From [Candidatus Thermochlorobacteriaceae] bacterium GBChlB (GTDB lineage: Bacteria; Bacteroidota; Chlorobiia; Chlorobiales; Thermochlorobacteraceae), in the NCBI GenBank assembly GCA_000724175.1, contig JPGV01000022.1, forward strand, positions 547 through 39,239: a stretch of 38,693 nt of DNA. Direction: 5' to 3'. Shown in pieces: positions 7,400-15,883 of the stretch; position 1 is the first letter of the stretch; each line of letters begins with the position of its first letter. The notes below the pieces were generated by a model, which saw nothing but the letters and a program-made list of their open reading frames with translations, did no database searches and had not been told where the DNA came from. A program made the position numbers and the translations under genes.

Positions 7400-7485
7400 T
7401 AGATAAAAAATTTACCAAAGATAACGCAAAAAGAGCGTAGTTTGGTTTATTGCTGAACTGCAAAACCGATTGAGTGAAACTCTGT

Positions 7486-8580
7486 ATGATGAAGCCGTAT
7501 CCACCCGCATACTACGCCGACTATTTGCACTTGGAAAAAGTACTCGATGCCCAAATGCCGCGCAGCGCGCAGTTCGGCAAGCCCGCGCACGACGAGATGC
7601 TGTTCATTACCGTCCATCAAGCCTTCGAGATTTGGTTCAAACAAATTTTGCACGAACTCGATTCCGTGCGCGCACTGTTCGAGAGCGACTTCGTCGATGA
7701 GACGCGCGTTGGCGTTGCGGTCTCGCGGCTTTCGCGCATTGCCGAAATTCAAAAAGTGATGATTGACCAATTCCGAATTTTGGAAACGATGACGCCGCTC
7801 GACTTTTTAGAGTTCCGCGATTTTCTCTCGCCCGCATCGGGCTTTCAAAGCGTGCAGTTTCGGCTCATCGAAAATAAACTCGGCTTGAAGCGCGCCCAAC
7901 GCGTTGACTTTAACCGAACCTCTTACGAAAAACGCCTCTCCGACGAGCATCAGCGCTTGCTCTTGCAATCAGAGTCTGAGCCATCGCTCTTCGAGCTGCT
8001 TGAAAAATGGTTGGAGCGCACGCCGTTTCTCTCATTTGGAAAGTTCGATTTTTGGAAGCTCTACGAGCGCGCTGTGTCGGAAATGCTTGCTGCTGACCGA
8101 CAAACGATTCAAACCAACGCAACGCTTTCCGACGCTGAAAAAACCAAAGAACTCGACGGCATTGCCCGAATCGAGCAAGGCTTTGCGGCAATCTTTGACG
8201 AAGGGAAACATCAAGCCGCGATTGACAAGGGCGAGCGTCGGCTCTCTTACAAAGCCACGCAAGCCGCGCTGCTCATCTTGCTGTATCGAGACGAGCCGAT
8301 TTTGCATTTGCCCTTTCGACTGCTCTCCGTCCTCATTGACATCGACGAACTTTTTACAACATGGCGGTATCGGCACTCGATGATGGTTCAAAAAATGATT
8401 GGCGTGAAAATCGGCACGGGCGGGTCGTCGGGACATCAGTATCTCAAACAAACCGTTGACGCCCATCGCGTGTTTTTGGATTTGTTTAATCTCTCGACAT
8501 TTTTAATTCCACGCTCGGCGCTGCCCACATTGCCCGACGCGGTTCGGCGCGAATTAGGCTTTCACTACGGCAATCATTGA
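7486..8580 (+). CDS. kynA: Tryptophan 2,3-dioxygenase
   Basis: A 364-residue haem enzyme that opens the indole ring of L-tryptophan to give N-formylkynurenine. Family segments are present: HDEMLFITVHQAFEIWFKQ with H44 at the active site, DFRDFLSPASGFQS-type sequence near residue 110, FRLIENKLG, and WRYRHSMMVQKMIG with H297 as the likely axial haem ligand, followed by GTGGSSGHQYL that binds the substrate carboxylate. The ATG at 7486 is chosen; a GTG four codons earlier is in frame. It opens a three-gene run, with the next start six bases after its stop, so catabolic or biosynthetic tryptophan conversion is likely. No kynurenine formamidase or 3-monooxygenase gene is in the window. Confidence 0.94.
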   Translation: MMKPYPPAYYADYLHLEKVLDAQMPRSAQFGKPAHDEMLFITVHQAFEIWFKQILHELDSVRALFESDFVDETRVGVAVSRLSRIAEIQKVMIDQFRILETMTPLDFLEFRDFLSPASGFQSVQFRLIENKLGLKRAQRVDFNRTSYEKRLSDEHQRLLLQSESEPSLFELLEKWLERTPFLSFGKFDFWKLYERAVSEMLAADRQTIQTNATLSDAEKTKELDGIARIEQGFAAIFDEGKHQAAIDKGERRLSYKATQAALLILLYRDEPILHLPFRLLSVLIDIDELFTTWRYRHSMMVQKMIGVKIGTGGSSGHQYLKQTVDAHRVFLDLFNLSTFLIPRSALPTLPDAVRRELGFHYGNH

Positions 8581-8586
8581 TGTGCT

Positions 8587-9168
8587 ATGACAAAACGGCT
8601 ATGGGACGCGGAGGCAAGATTTTACAGGGGTTTACGGCGCAACGCGATGTCAGCCAGAATTTTATCCGAAGAAAATGCCGCCGCAAAAAGACTACTTGCT
8701 CGACTGGATTTTTCAAACATTCATCGAGTGTTGGACATTGGCACAGGCGTAGGTAACGCCCTCTCCTTGATTGAGCATCGGGCGATGCATGTGAGCGCCA
8801 TTGATGCCTCTGCTGAAATGCTCCGCGAAGCAAGCCTGCAATTTCCAAACGTGAAGTTTTACTGCGCCGACGCCTGCGCAATGCCATTTGACGATGCCGC
8901 GTTTGAATTAGTGTTGTGCGTCGGCGTCTCGGAATATGTAAGCGACATGTCGCTGCTCTTTCAAGAAATTTACCGCGTGCTTGCGCCGTCGGGCTACGCA
9001 CTGCTCACAGCGGCAAGCGCATCGCCGTTCAATCTGCTGCGCTATGTGCTTGGTCATCGGTTATTTTTGCGCAGAAGGCTTGACGGCGTTGCCGTTCAAA
9101 GTGGCTTCGACATCCTCGCTGCCTCGAGAACGCTGCTGCAAATTCAATACTTGTTGCAAAAATCCTAA
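8587..9168 (+). CDS. Class I SAM-dependent methyltransferase
   Basis: A 193-residue protein with a Rossmann methyltransferase core. Motif I is VLDIGTGVGN at 48-57, the acidic residue binding the SAM ribose is D73 in SAIDAS, motif II is near MPFDDAAFELVLCVGVSEYV (about 99-118), and motif III is near VLAPSGYALL. It resembles UbiE/Methyltransf_11-type small-molecule methyltransferases. It lies six bases after kynA and 11 before the kynureninase-like gene, which strongly suggests a shared pathway. In 4-methyl-3-hydroxyanthranilate biosynthesis a methyltransferase acts between tryptophan dioxygenase and kynureninase; the arrangement here is similar, but the acceptor is unknown. The C-terminal segment after residue 150 is basic and short. 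Confidence 0.82.
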   Translation: MTKRLWDAEARFYRGLRRNAMSARILSEENAAAKRLLARLDFSNIHRVLDIGTGVGNALSLIEHRAMHVSAIDASAEMLREASLQFPNVKFYCADACAMPFDDAAFELVLCVGVSEYVSDMSLLFQEIYRVLAPSGYALLTAASASPFNLLRYVLGHRLFLRRRLDGVAVQSGFDILAASRTLLQIQYLLQKS

Positions 9169-9179
9169 CAGTGTAAGGT

Positions 9180-10355
9180 ATGTATCAATCCCACTACTCG
9201 AAGTTTCTGGCAGCTAACCCAAATCGGCTGCACTTTGCCGCGCACAGCCATCATCTCTGGCTTGATGTAACGCGAGAGGCGCAGCTTCAGTATTGGGACG
9301 ATTCCGCCGCATACGTTGATAAAAAATGGGCGCATATTTTCTCTGAGGTTGTGCCGAAGGCGCAGCAGCACATCGCCGCCGCCTTGCAGCTATCGTTTCC
9401 CGAACAAATCGTCTTTGCGCCCAACACGCACGAGTTCGTCGCGCGGTTGCTCTCGTGTTTGGATTGGACGAAGCCTGTAACGATTCTCACAACGGATTCA
9501 GAGTTTTACAGCTTCACGCGCCAACTGCAACGGCTGGAAGAATTGCCAGAACTCAAACAACGCCTCTGCGTAAGGCGCATTGCCGCCGAACCCTTCGAGA
9601 CATTTGAATCGCGCTTCATTGAGGCAATCGAGCAAGAAAGTGTCGAGTTGATTTTTTTTAGCCATGTCTTTTTTAATTCAGGGTTTGCCATTGCCGATGT
9701 GGAGCGCATTGTCAAGTCCGTGCAATCAAAACAAACGATGATTGTTATTGACGGCTATCACGGCTTTATGGCGATGCCGACGTCGCTCTCTGCCATAGAA
9801 TCGCGCGTGTTTTACCTGTCAGGCGGATACAAATATGCACAAGCAGGCGAAGGCGTGTGTTTTTTAGCTGTTCCGAAAGGCTCACCGCACCGACCGATTT
9901 ACACAGGTTGGTTCGCTGAATTTGGAAAACTCGCCGACCGACAAAGCGACGCCGTTCCATACAGCGACGACGGATTTCGTTTCGCTGGCGCAACACTTGA
10001 CCCAAGCGGACTCTATCGTTTCAACGCGGCAATGGATTGGCTTGCGGCGCATCTGCTCACGGTCGATAAAATTCACGCGTATGTGCAGCACTTACAACAA
10101 ACGTTTTTTCACTGTCTTGATGCGTCGCGGTTGTCGTGTCTTTCAAGCGAGTCGCTTGTGCCACCAAAGGCGTTTATGCAGCGCGGGCATTTTCTCACAT
10201 TTAATTTACCCAATGCGGCGACGCTCGAAGCAACCTTGTTGAAACGCGACATCGTCGTCGACCGGCGCGGTGAGCGGTTGCGGTTCGGGTTTGGATTGTA
10301 TCAAACGGAGGCGGACATTGAGGAGTTGTTTAAACGCATGAAAGACATTGAGTAA
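9180..10355 (+). CDS. Kynureninase-like PLP-dependent enzyme (aminotransferase class V fold)
   Basis: A 391-residue fold-type I PLP enzyme. The N-terminal NPNRLHFAAHSHHLWLD resembles the kynureninase opening. D191 and H194 in VIDGYHGF would contact the PLP pyridine, and K218 in YLSGGYKYAQAGEG is the likely Schiff-base lysine. A YTGWFAEF-type segment follows. Kynureninase cleaves kynurenine or 3-hydroxykynurenine to an anthranilate and alanine. The position directly behind kynA supports that activity, but the sequence is divergent enough that a related lyase is possible. The stop codon ends at 10355, the base before the dnaX tau stop on the other strand begins, so the two converging genes have no spacer. 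Confidence 0.8.
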   Translation: MYQSHYSKFLAANPNRLHFAAHSHHLWLDVTREAQLQYWDDSAAYVDKKWAHIFSEVVPKAQQHIAAALQLSFPEQIVFAPNTHEFVARLLSCLDWTKPVTILTTDSEFYSFTRQLQRLEELPELKQRLCVRRIAAEPFETFESRFIEAIEQESVELIFFSHVFFNSGFAIADVERIVKSVQSKQTMIVIDGYHGFMAMPTSLSAIESRVFYLSGGYKYAQAGEGVCFLAVPKGSPHRPIYTGWFAEFGKLADRQSDAVPYSDDGFRFAGATLDPSGLYRFNAAMDWLAAHLLTVDKIHAYVQHLQQTFFHCLDASRLSCLSSESLVPPKAFMQRGHFLTFNLPNAATLEATLLKRDIVVDRRGERLRFGFGLYQTEADIEELFKRMKDIE

Positions 10356-10967
10356 TCAATATGACAATTCCGCGCCGAAGTGCTCAATCAAGTATTTAAT
10401 CAAGTCGCTTTTTTCGGCAAGTTCTTTGAACTGTTCCTGCGGCGTTTTGCCTTGCTTTGCCGCGACGGTTTTATCAAGCACCACATCGAACTGAATACGA
10501 GAGCCGTAGAATTTTTCGGCGGCGTCGGCAAGTAGATGCAACTCGTCGAGCAGTATCTCGGAGGTGGTTTTGCTGCTGCACCTCAATTTAACCGTTTGGT
10601 TGTTGAACGACTCTATATTGCAGAGCTGTAAGTGAGAGACCAAGACCGATTTCCCGTCCGCATCGAGTCGCTCAATAAACGCGCTCCATCGGTCGCGCAC
10701 GACAAGGTCAGTCAAAGTGGCGGGGCGAGCAGGCACGTCTGAATCAGGCGATGCGTTTGGCGTCGGACTCGCCGTAGATGTAGATTTGACAAGGCTTTTC
10801 GGGCGGTAAGGTGTCTCGAAAACGAACTTGGCGAATTTAGTTTTCCATTCGGGCGCAATGGACAGAATCGGCAACGGGGTATCTTCGTGGCGCGGCACAG
10901 CGCGGCTATCGCCAAAACTTTCCAGCGCGGCCGTGGCGGCAAGTGAGTCTATGCTTTCGCTAAAGTC
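10356..10967 (-). CDS. dnaX: DnaX tau-specific C-terminal region, reached by -1 frameshift
   Basis: This 203-codon frame lies in -1 phase to the gamma-length dnaX frame and is open back through the A9 run at 10968-10976. It has no ATG of its own at the junction; a GTG at 10898 is the only nearby internal start. Joined at the slippery site it gives a tau of about 602 residues, a normal DnaX length, whose junction reads DIKKK|DFSESIDSL. It contains a Ser/Pro/Ala-rich linker, then a domain with RDRWSAFIERLDADGKSVLVS and a DnaX domain V-like ending. Tau domains IV-V bind DnaB and the polymerase alpha subunit. Without the shift these parts would not be made. A homopolymer error in the assembly is the main alternative. 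Confidence 0.8.
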   Translation of the reverse strand, partial: DFSESIDSLAATAALESFGDSRAVPRHEDTPLPILSIAPEWKTKFAKFVFETPYRPKSLVKSTSTASPTPNASPDSDVPARPATLTDLVVRDRWSAFIERLDADGKSVLVSHLQLCNIESFNNQTVKLRCSSKTTSEILLDELHLLADAAEKFYGSRIQFDVVLDKTVAAKQGKTPQEQFKELAEKSDLIKYLIEHFGAELSY

Positions 10968-12163
10968 TTTTTTTTTATGTCGTGTTGCAAGGCTTTGACG
11001 GCGGCTTCAAGTGCGTCTAAGCGTTTCGCCACGCCGCCAAGTTCGTTCAACTCAATGAGTTTCAAGAGCAGCAGTTCCAACTTCAACTGTGGCTCGCGGA
11101 AAAATTTGATGTCTTTCTCCACCTCTATCGTCGCTGAGACGAGCTGCATAAGCGACTCTACCGTAAACCGCTCTGCCTCTTGTTCGTAGCGTTTTTTCAA
11201 GTGGTCGGTTGTTTCAATGAGACGGCTGGAACGGACATGCTTGACGACGAGGAAATTTCGAAAATGCCCAACGAGCTTCTGCAAAAAGTCGGAGATGTCA
11301 AATCCGTTCTCGTAAATAAACTGCGAGACCGCAAGCATTTTCGTCGAGTCTTTTTGAACAATTGCATCGGTAACATCGAAGAATTTTTCGTCGTCGATAA
11401 CGTTGAGAAGTTCGGAGACAGCGGCATAGTTGATGTCGCGCACGCCATCTTGGGTGCAGAACGAAATGACTTGGTCGAGCAGGCTTTGCGCGTCGCGCAT
11501 AGCGCCGTCGGCTTTACGGGCAATGAGGTTCAGCGAGTCGTCATCAATGGCGATGTTTTCGGCGGCGCAAATTTCTTTGAGCCGAGCGGCAATGTCGGGA
11601 ACAGCGATACGCTTGTAAATGAACTTTTGGCAGCGCGAGGAAATCGTTGCGGGAACTTTGTGGAGTTCAGTCGTTGCGAAAATAAAGACAGCGTGCGGCG
11701 GCGGCTCTTCCAACGTTTTCAAGAACGCATTGAACGCCGCCGTCGAGAGCATGTGGAACTCATCAATGATGTAGATTTTGTAGCGACCTTTCTGCGGTCC
11801 GTAGCGCACATTGTCGCGCAGAACCCGCACATCATCGACGCTGTTGTTCGAAGCGGCATCGAATTCGTAAATGTTCAGACTTTGGTTGTTATCGAAGTCG
11901 CGGCAGCTGTCGCAGACGCCGCAAGGTTCGGCGACATCGCGTCGATAGGCGTCGTCGGTCAACACTTTTTCGCAGTTGAGCGCCTTTGCTAAAATTCGCG
12001 CCGATGTTGTTTTCCCGACGCCGCGACTGCCCGAAAAAATATAGCCGTGCGCGATGCGCCCGGTGCGAATAGCGTTTTGCAGCGTGCGCGTAATGTGTTC
12101 CTGCGCCGTGATGTCGGAAAATTTCTGCGGACGATACTTTCGGGCGATAACTGTGTAATTCAT
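10949..12163 (-). CDS. dnaX: DNA polymerase III gamma subunit (zero-frame dnaX product)
   Basis: A 404-residue clamp-loader ATPase. It starts MNYTVIARKYRPQKF, the canonical DnaX opening, so the ATG at 12163 is used and not an in-frame start 32 codons upstream. Walker A is GSRGVGKT at 45-52. Zinc-binding cysteines are C64, C81, C84 and C87. Walker B is IIDEFHML at about 132-139, followed by AFNAFLKTLEEPP with the SRC arginine-finger segment after it. Domain III ends near LNELGGVAKRLDALEAAV. Translation then reads the slippery codons and stops at TAG 10949-10951, giving a gamma-like product. The zero frame therefore encodes the short form and the -1 frame the long one, opposite to E. coli. Confidence 0.92.
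   Translation of the reverse strand: MNYTVIARKYRPQKFSDITAQEHITRTLQNAIRTGRIAHGYIFSGSRGVGKTTSARILAKALNCEKVLTDDAYRRDVAEPCGVCDSCRDFDNNQSLNIYEFDAASNNSVDDVRVLRDNVRYGPQKGRYKIYIIDEFHMLSTAAFNAFLKTLEEPPPHAVFIFATTELHKVPATISSRCQKFIYKRIAVPDIAARLKEICAAENIAIDDDSLNLIARKADGAMRDAQSLLDQVISFCTQDGVRDINYAAVSELLNVIDDEKFFDVTDAIVQKDSTKMLAVSQFIYENGFDISDFLQKLVGHFRNFLVVKHVRSSRLIETTDHLKKRYEQEAERFTVESLMQLVSATIEVEKDIKFFREPQLKLELLLLKLIELNELGGVAKRLDALEAAVKALQHDIKKKTLAKA
10967..10976 (-). promoter_or_regulatory. dnaX slippery site (A9, heptamer A AAA AAG in phase)
   Basis: On the minus strand the zero frame reads ATA AAA AAA AAG ACT. The last seven bases of the run (10973-10967) form A AAA AAG in the same phase as the E. coli dnaX frameshift heptamer. 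Nine As in a row could also promote transcriptional slippage, as in Thermus dnaX. A -1 shift moves reading from a stop six codons on into the 203-codon tau extension. A short GCCG-CCA-CGGC hairpin lies about 30 bases downstream as a possible stimulator. Confidence 0.72.
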
Positions 12164-12291
12164 CTCGAAGCGTTTTGACGCCGTAAAATTTTGAAGAGCC
12201 AAATTTAGAACAAAATGTTTCAGCGATGCAACGTGGTGGCGCAAATTTTCGCCCGACAAATTCTCGACGCGCCGTCGCCGTTCAGCGTGTT

Positions 12292-12909
12292 TTATTTTTT
12301 GACGCGCGCGAAAAATTCCTTGACCGCATTCTCTCGTTCAGCCTCCGATACTTCGGCGTTGCCGCCCGAAAAAATATAGAGTGCCGTAAACCGACTGTCT
12401 TGCAACCCGATGCCCATCGACCGAGTTTCGTTTCCCCAACTGACGGGAGGCTTGAGCGATGGCGAAACACGATTTTCTGCGGGACGATATGCGTCGCGTA
12501 AAATCACATAATTGCGGTCGGAGATGGTCATGTTTTTCCCGAAGGGAAAAGCCACGCTCGGCTCTTCCGCAAGTGTGTCGTCAAGCGTATAGGCGATGAT
12601 AAAAATCCGCGATGAATTGGCGGAAGCGTCTATGATGAACTCGCGCCAGTCGTAGCTATACCACAGCGTCAGACTGCCAAGCAGTAGCACCTCTGCCACC
12701 GAGAGCAACACGAGCGGCACAAGACCTGCAAGCCAACGGTCAAGTCCCCAAAGCGCGGCGGCAACGGCAACCGCAATCAACACATATACGCCGCCAATCG
12801 CTGAGACCGAATCGCGTGTCAAAAGGTAAAGCGAATACGGCAGTCCAACCGCTATCAAGAGCGGACAGAGAACGGAAAACACGGTGACTTTTTGAAACAG
12901 AGCCGTCAT
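12292..12909 (-). CDS. Membrane protein of unknown function
   Basis: A 205-residue protein starting MTALFQKVTVFSV. Three hydrophobic segments lie at about residues 8-30, 36-58 and 60-84. A polar C-terminal domain of about 120 residues follows, containing WREFIIDASANSSRIFIIAY and DRNYVILRDAYRPAE. A start 22 codons upstream is possible, but it would place a polar His/Asn-rich stretch before the first span. No family is recognised. It precedes dnaX by 128 bases in the same direction and is divergent from the TonB-dependent receptor gene, so its link to either is unclear. Confidence 0.65.
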   Translation of the reverse strand: MTALFQKVTVFSVLCPLLIAVGLPYSLYLLTRDSVSAIGGVYVLIAVAVAAALWGLDRWLAGLVPLVLLSVAEVLLLGSLTLWYSYDWREFIIDASANSSRIFIIAYTLDDTLAEEPSVAFPFGKNMTISDRNYVILRDAYRPAENRVSPSLKPPVSWGNETRSMGIGLQDSRFTALYIFSGGNAEVSEAERENAVKEFFARVKK

Positions 12910-13076
12910 TTGGTCATCGATTTTGTTGTGAATGTGATTTGGTTGAATAACGACAAAATGAACATCGGCATTCACTTGGGCAACTTGTATTCTTCGGCGC
13001 GTTGTGTGGTAGCAGCGTTTTTGTGGAACGACTTTTGTATCTTTGTCGCGCTCAAAAATGCTCTATCAAAAAATCA

Positions 13077-15251
13077 ATGAAACGCACTGCTGCACCCTAT
13101 CTTTTTATCGCGTTGCTATGTCTTCCGCAGTTTCTCTACGCACAACAAGATACAACCTCGCTGAAAGACGTCTTTTCGCAGTTCTCGCTACGCGACTTGC
13201 TCAATGTCTCGATTGTAACGGTGTCGAAACAGGAAGAAAAGATTTTCGACGCGCCGCTTGCCTCAAGCGTTTTGACCGGCGATGAAATCAAAGCCGCAGG
13301 TGCAACCAGCCTTATGGAAGCACTCCGGCTGATGCCCGGTATCATCGTGCGCGAACAGACGCCAGGCAATTACGACATTCACATTCGCGGTTTCGATGCC
13401 ATCGACCCCTTTGCCAACATCGTCAATGCGAACAATACTGTTACACTGGTGATGATTAACAACCGCATCGTCTATAACGACCAGAACGGCGGGACATTTT
13501 GGGACGCTTTACAAATCGGCATTGACGATATTGACCGTATTGAAGCGGTGCGCGGTGCGGCATCGGCACTCTACGGCGCGAATGCAGCAACAGGTGTCAT
13601 CAACATCATCACCAAAAAACCAGCCTACAAAAAAGGCTTCTATGCCAGTGCGTATTCGCAAGCGGGCAATTTCAACACCGCGCTCCTGAACGGCGCTGTT
13701 GGCTATTCGGACGAGAGTGGCTTTGGATTTCGAGTGAGCGGCAACTTTGACAACCGCAGCCGACATCAAATTGATTACTTTCGCTATGCGGTGGCAAACC
13801 CGTTGGACAACGACATCATCTTAGTGCAAGGCGGCTTTCGGTCAAGACCCGACTCGATTACGCGCGTTCAGCTGATTCCATTTGCCTTACTCAGCACATT
13901 TGATTCTGTCAGCGCGCTGCGCTTTCCCAATATTGAGCGTGCGATGAACCGGTATTCGTTCAACGGGCAGTTGAGCTACCAACAGAGCGACGTAAAGCTA
14001 AACCTGTTCGGCGGCTATGCGTCATCGCGCATTCAGCGCACCTATCAATCGCCGGGCAGTTTCTCGATGAACAGCGAAGAAAATACGGCGGGCTTCGGAC
14101 AATTTTTCGGCAGTTGGCAAAACCTGACATTCAACATTGATGCGTCAGGCGGTTTGACGCGCCAGTTCGGCATCGTCGAGTTTAATTTTCTCAATGCAAA
14201 CCTCAACGCCGACTACAATATTGCCGTGAACGATAACTTCAGCATCAAGCCGGGCATGGCATATCGCTTTGTGCTATTCACCGACCCCGTCGGACAAGTG
14301 TCCGCCGCGAACCCATCTTCGCAGAACTACACGGCATCGCTGTTTGCGCGCGCGGAGTATTTCACGGAAAAATGGCGATATGTTCTTGGACTTCGGTATG
14401 ATTTTTTCCGCGTTCCGGGTCGCGGATTTTTCAGCCCGCAGGCGATTGTAACATTTAAACCTAACGATGATGTATTGTTGCGCGGCTCTTACGGACGCTC
14501 GGCGCGCTCGCCGTTTATAACCAGCATTTTCGGCGACATTGAACCGACGCCCGAGCTGCCGTTTCAGATTCGCAAGAACGACAACTACCAATTTTTAACC
14601 TTCGATGCGTTTGAAGCCGGCGCGCGGTTCAATTTATCGCAAGTCGCATCGCTCGATGTAGAGGGCTTCTACACGCTGGCGCAAAACTTTGAGGCGCTTG
14701 CTTTCAAAGGGCTGATTGCAGACCCACGCTTTGGAACCATCGGCAGCGTCAAGTTTGAAAACACGGAACAGCGTGTCTCGCAACTTGGCGCGACGCTGGC
14801 GCTGACGGTGGTGCCGTCATCGCAAGTGCGCGTGCAGGGATTTGTTACCGTTCAGCAAACGCGCTCGACGGATTTCAGCTATGCAAATCCAACGCCACTT
14901 GGCACATCGTTCCGCGACAGTTCCTTTACCAATGGGGCGACGCCGACAGCTTACGGTGGCCTGATTGTCAATTACCGGCCTGTGCCGCGCCTGAACCTAA
15001 ACGTGAGTTCATATTTTTATAGCGCGCAGACGCTCTCACTGACCAGCACGGGCGTTACTGATAATGCCAGCCTTAATCAATTTACCATTGATGCCAATGT
15101 GCTTGTCAATGCGGCGGTTTCGTATGAGGCGCTTTCGGGTGTCAGAGTGTTTCTCAACGGGCGAAATCTTTTGGGCGGCGGACGGCGGCAGTTTGGCTTT
15201 GCCGACGTAATTCAAACGCAAGTTTTGGGCGGCATCAATCTATTGTTGTAG
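13077..15251 (+). CDS. TonB-dependent outer membrane receptor
   Basis: A 724-residue receptor. The start MKRTAAPYLF gives a proper signal peptide with cleavage near YA-22; an upstream non-ATG start would bury it. The plug domain occupies about residues 40-180, with APLASSVLTGDEIKAAGATS, ALRLMPGIIVRE and the plug-end segment IEAVRGAASALYGANAATGV. The remainder is a 22-strand-type barrel rich in alternating aromatic strands, with RGSYGRSARSPF near the middle and a barrel-closing end. A TonB box is not obvious. Such receptors import siderophores, cobalamin or oligomers, but this substrate is unknown. It opens the run of five co-directional genes that includes YfiR-like, TonB-like, sensor kinase and response regulator proteins. 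Confidence 0.92.
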   Translation: MKRTAAPYLFIALLCLPQFLYAQQDTTSLKDVFSQFSLRDLLNVSIVTVSKQEEKIFDAPLASSVLTGDEIKAAGATSLMEALRLMPGIIVREQTPGNYDIHIRGFDAIDPFANIVNANNTVTLVMINNRIVYNDQNGGTFWDALQIGIDDIDRIEAVRGAASALYGANAATGVINIITKKPAYKKGFYASAYSQAGNFNTALLNGAVGYSDESGFGFRVSGNFDNRSRHQIDYFRYAVANPLDNDIILVQGGFRSRPDSITRVQLIPFALLSTFDSVSALRFPNIERAMNRYSFNGQLSYQQSDVKLNLFGGYASSRIQRTYQSPGSFSMNSEENTAGFGQFFGSWQNLTFNIDASGGLTRQFGIVEFNFLNANLNADYNIAVNDNFSIKPGMAYRFVLFTDPVGQVSAANPSSQNYTASLFARAEYFTEKWRYVLGLRYDFFRVPGRGFFSPQAIVTFKPNDDVLLRGSYGRSARSPFITSIFGDIEPTPELPFQIRKNDNYQFLTFDAFEAGARFNLSQVASLDVEGFYTLAQNFEALAFKGLIADPRFGTIGSVKFENTEQRVSQLGATLALTVVPSSQVRVQGFVTVQQTRSTDFSYANPTPLGTSFRDSSFTNGATPTAYGGLIVNYRPVPRLNLNVSSYFYSAQTLSLTSTGVTDNASLNQFTIDANVLVNAAVSYEALSGVRVFLNGRNLLGGGRRQFGFADVIQTQVLGGINLLL

Positions 15252-15350
15252 AGCGTTGCGCGTCGGTTCAAAAACGTTTGCAAATCCCCGTGAAGCACGT
15301 AACTTTGAGCAATAAATCCTTTGCCCGAAAACACCTGTTTTTTTGAATGA

Positions 15351-15872
15351 ATGAGGAATGGCATTGTCGCTTTTAGTTTGTTTGTTGTAAGTTTATCGGC
15401 AGTCGCGCAGGAAAATACGGCGTCGCTCTCGCTGCAAGTGGCCATCTGCAAACAAATCTTTCGTTACGACCGCACGCTCACGAAAAAAGATACAGTTAAG
15501 GTCGCCGTCGTCTACGGCAGCGCGGCCGACATCCAAGCCGTCGACAAATTAATCACGGAATTTCAGTCGAGCGAACCGATGACGATATTATGCAAAGCTG
15601 TTGCCGAATCCGACTTGCGCGACGTCGTCTTTACTCAGGACGCCGTGTATTTTTTCAAACTTCAGCAGACGCAATTAGCGCACGACTGGACGACGCGCTC
15701 TGCCGCGCTGTCTTTGACTGACTCTGAGGGTGTGGTCAAATCAGGACAAGCGACAGTATGCGTTACGCTGGCCAGTGGCAAGCCGCTGATACTCATCAAC
15801 CGCACGTCGATGAAACGGGAAAAGCATGAATTTTTCGGCGAAATTTTATCGCTCGCCAAACTGATTGACTAA
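15351..15872 (+). CDS. YfiR-like (DUF4154) periplasmic protein
   Basis: A 173-residue exported protein with a signal peptide cleaved near AVA-19. The order of elements matches the YfiR/DUF4154 fold: VAICKQIF, a strand KVAVVYG, an internal region, and a C-terminal segment ILINRTSMKREKHEFFGEIL that corresponds to the family's conserved N-x3-A/S-x2-GF-type ending. Cysteines at 33, 81 and 137 could form a regulatory disulfide. In Pseudomonas YfiR is a periplasmic repressor of the membrane diguanylate cyclase YfiN. No such cyclase is present here, so it may act on the neighbouring kinase. It follows the receptor by 99 bases and precedes the TonB-like gene by 11. Confidence 0.7.
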   Translation: MRNGIVAFSLFVVSLSAVAQENTASLSLQVAICKQIFRYDRTLTKKDTVKVAVVYGSAADIQAVDKLITEFQSSEPMTILCKAVAESDLRDVVFTQDAVYFFKLQQTQLAHDWTTRSAALSLTDSEGVVKSGQATVCVTLASGKPLILINRTSMKREKHEFFGEILSLAKLID

Positions 15873-15883
15873 GTTACGACACC

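Noticed and set aside
10356-10898. Independent gene starting at GTG 10898
   Set aside because: The frame is open beyond the GTG back into the A9 run and continues DnaX, so it is better read as the tau extension.
11180-11992. 270-codon plus-strand frame inside dnaX
   Set aside because: It is antisense to the conserved ATPase core of DnaX and matches no family; codon structure explains its openness.
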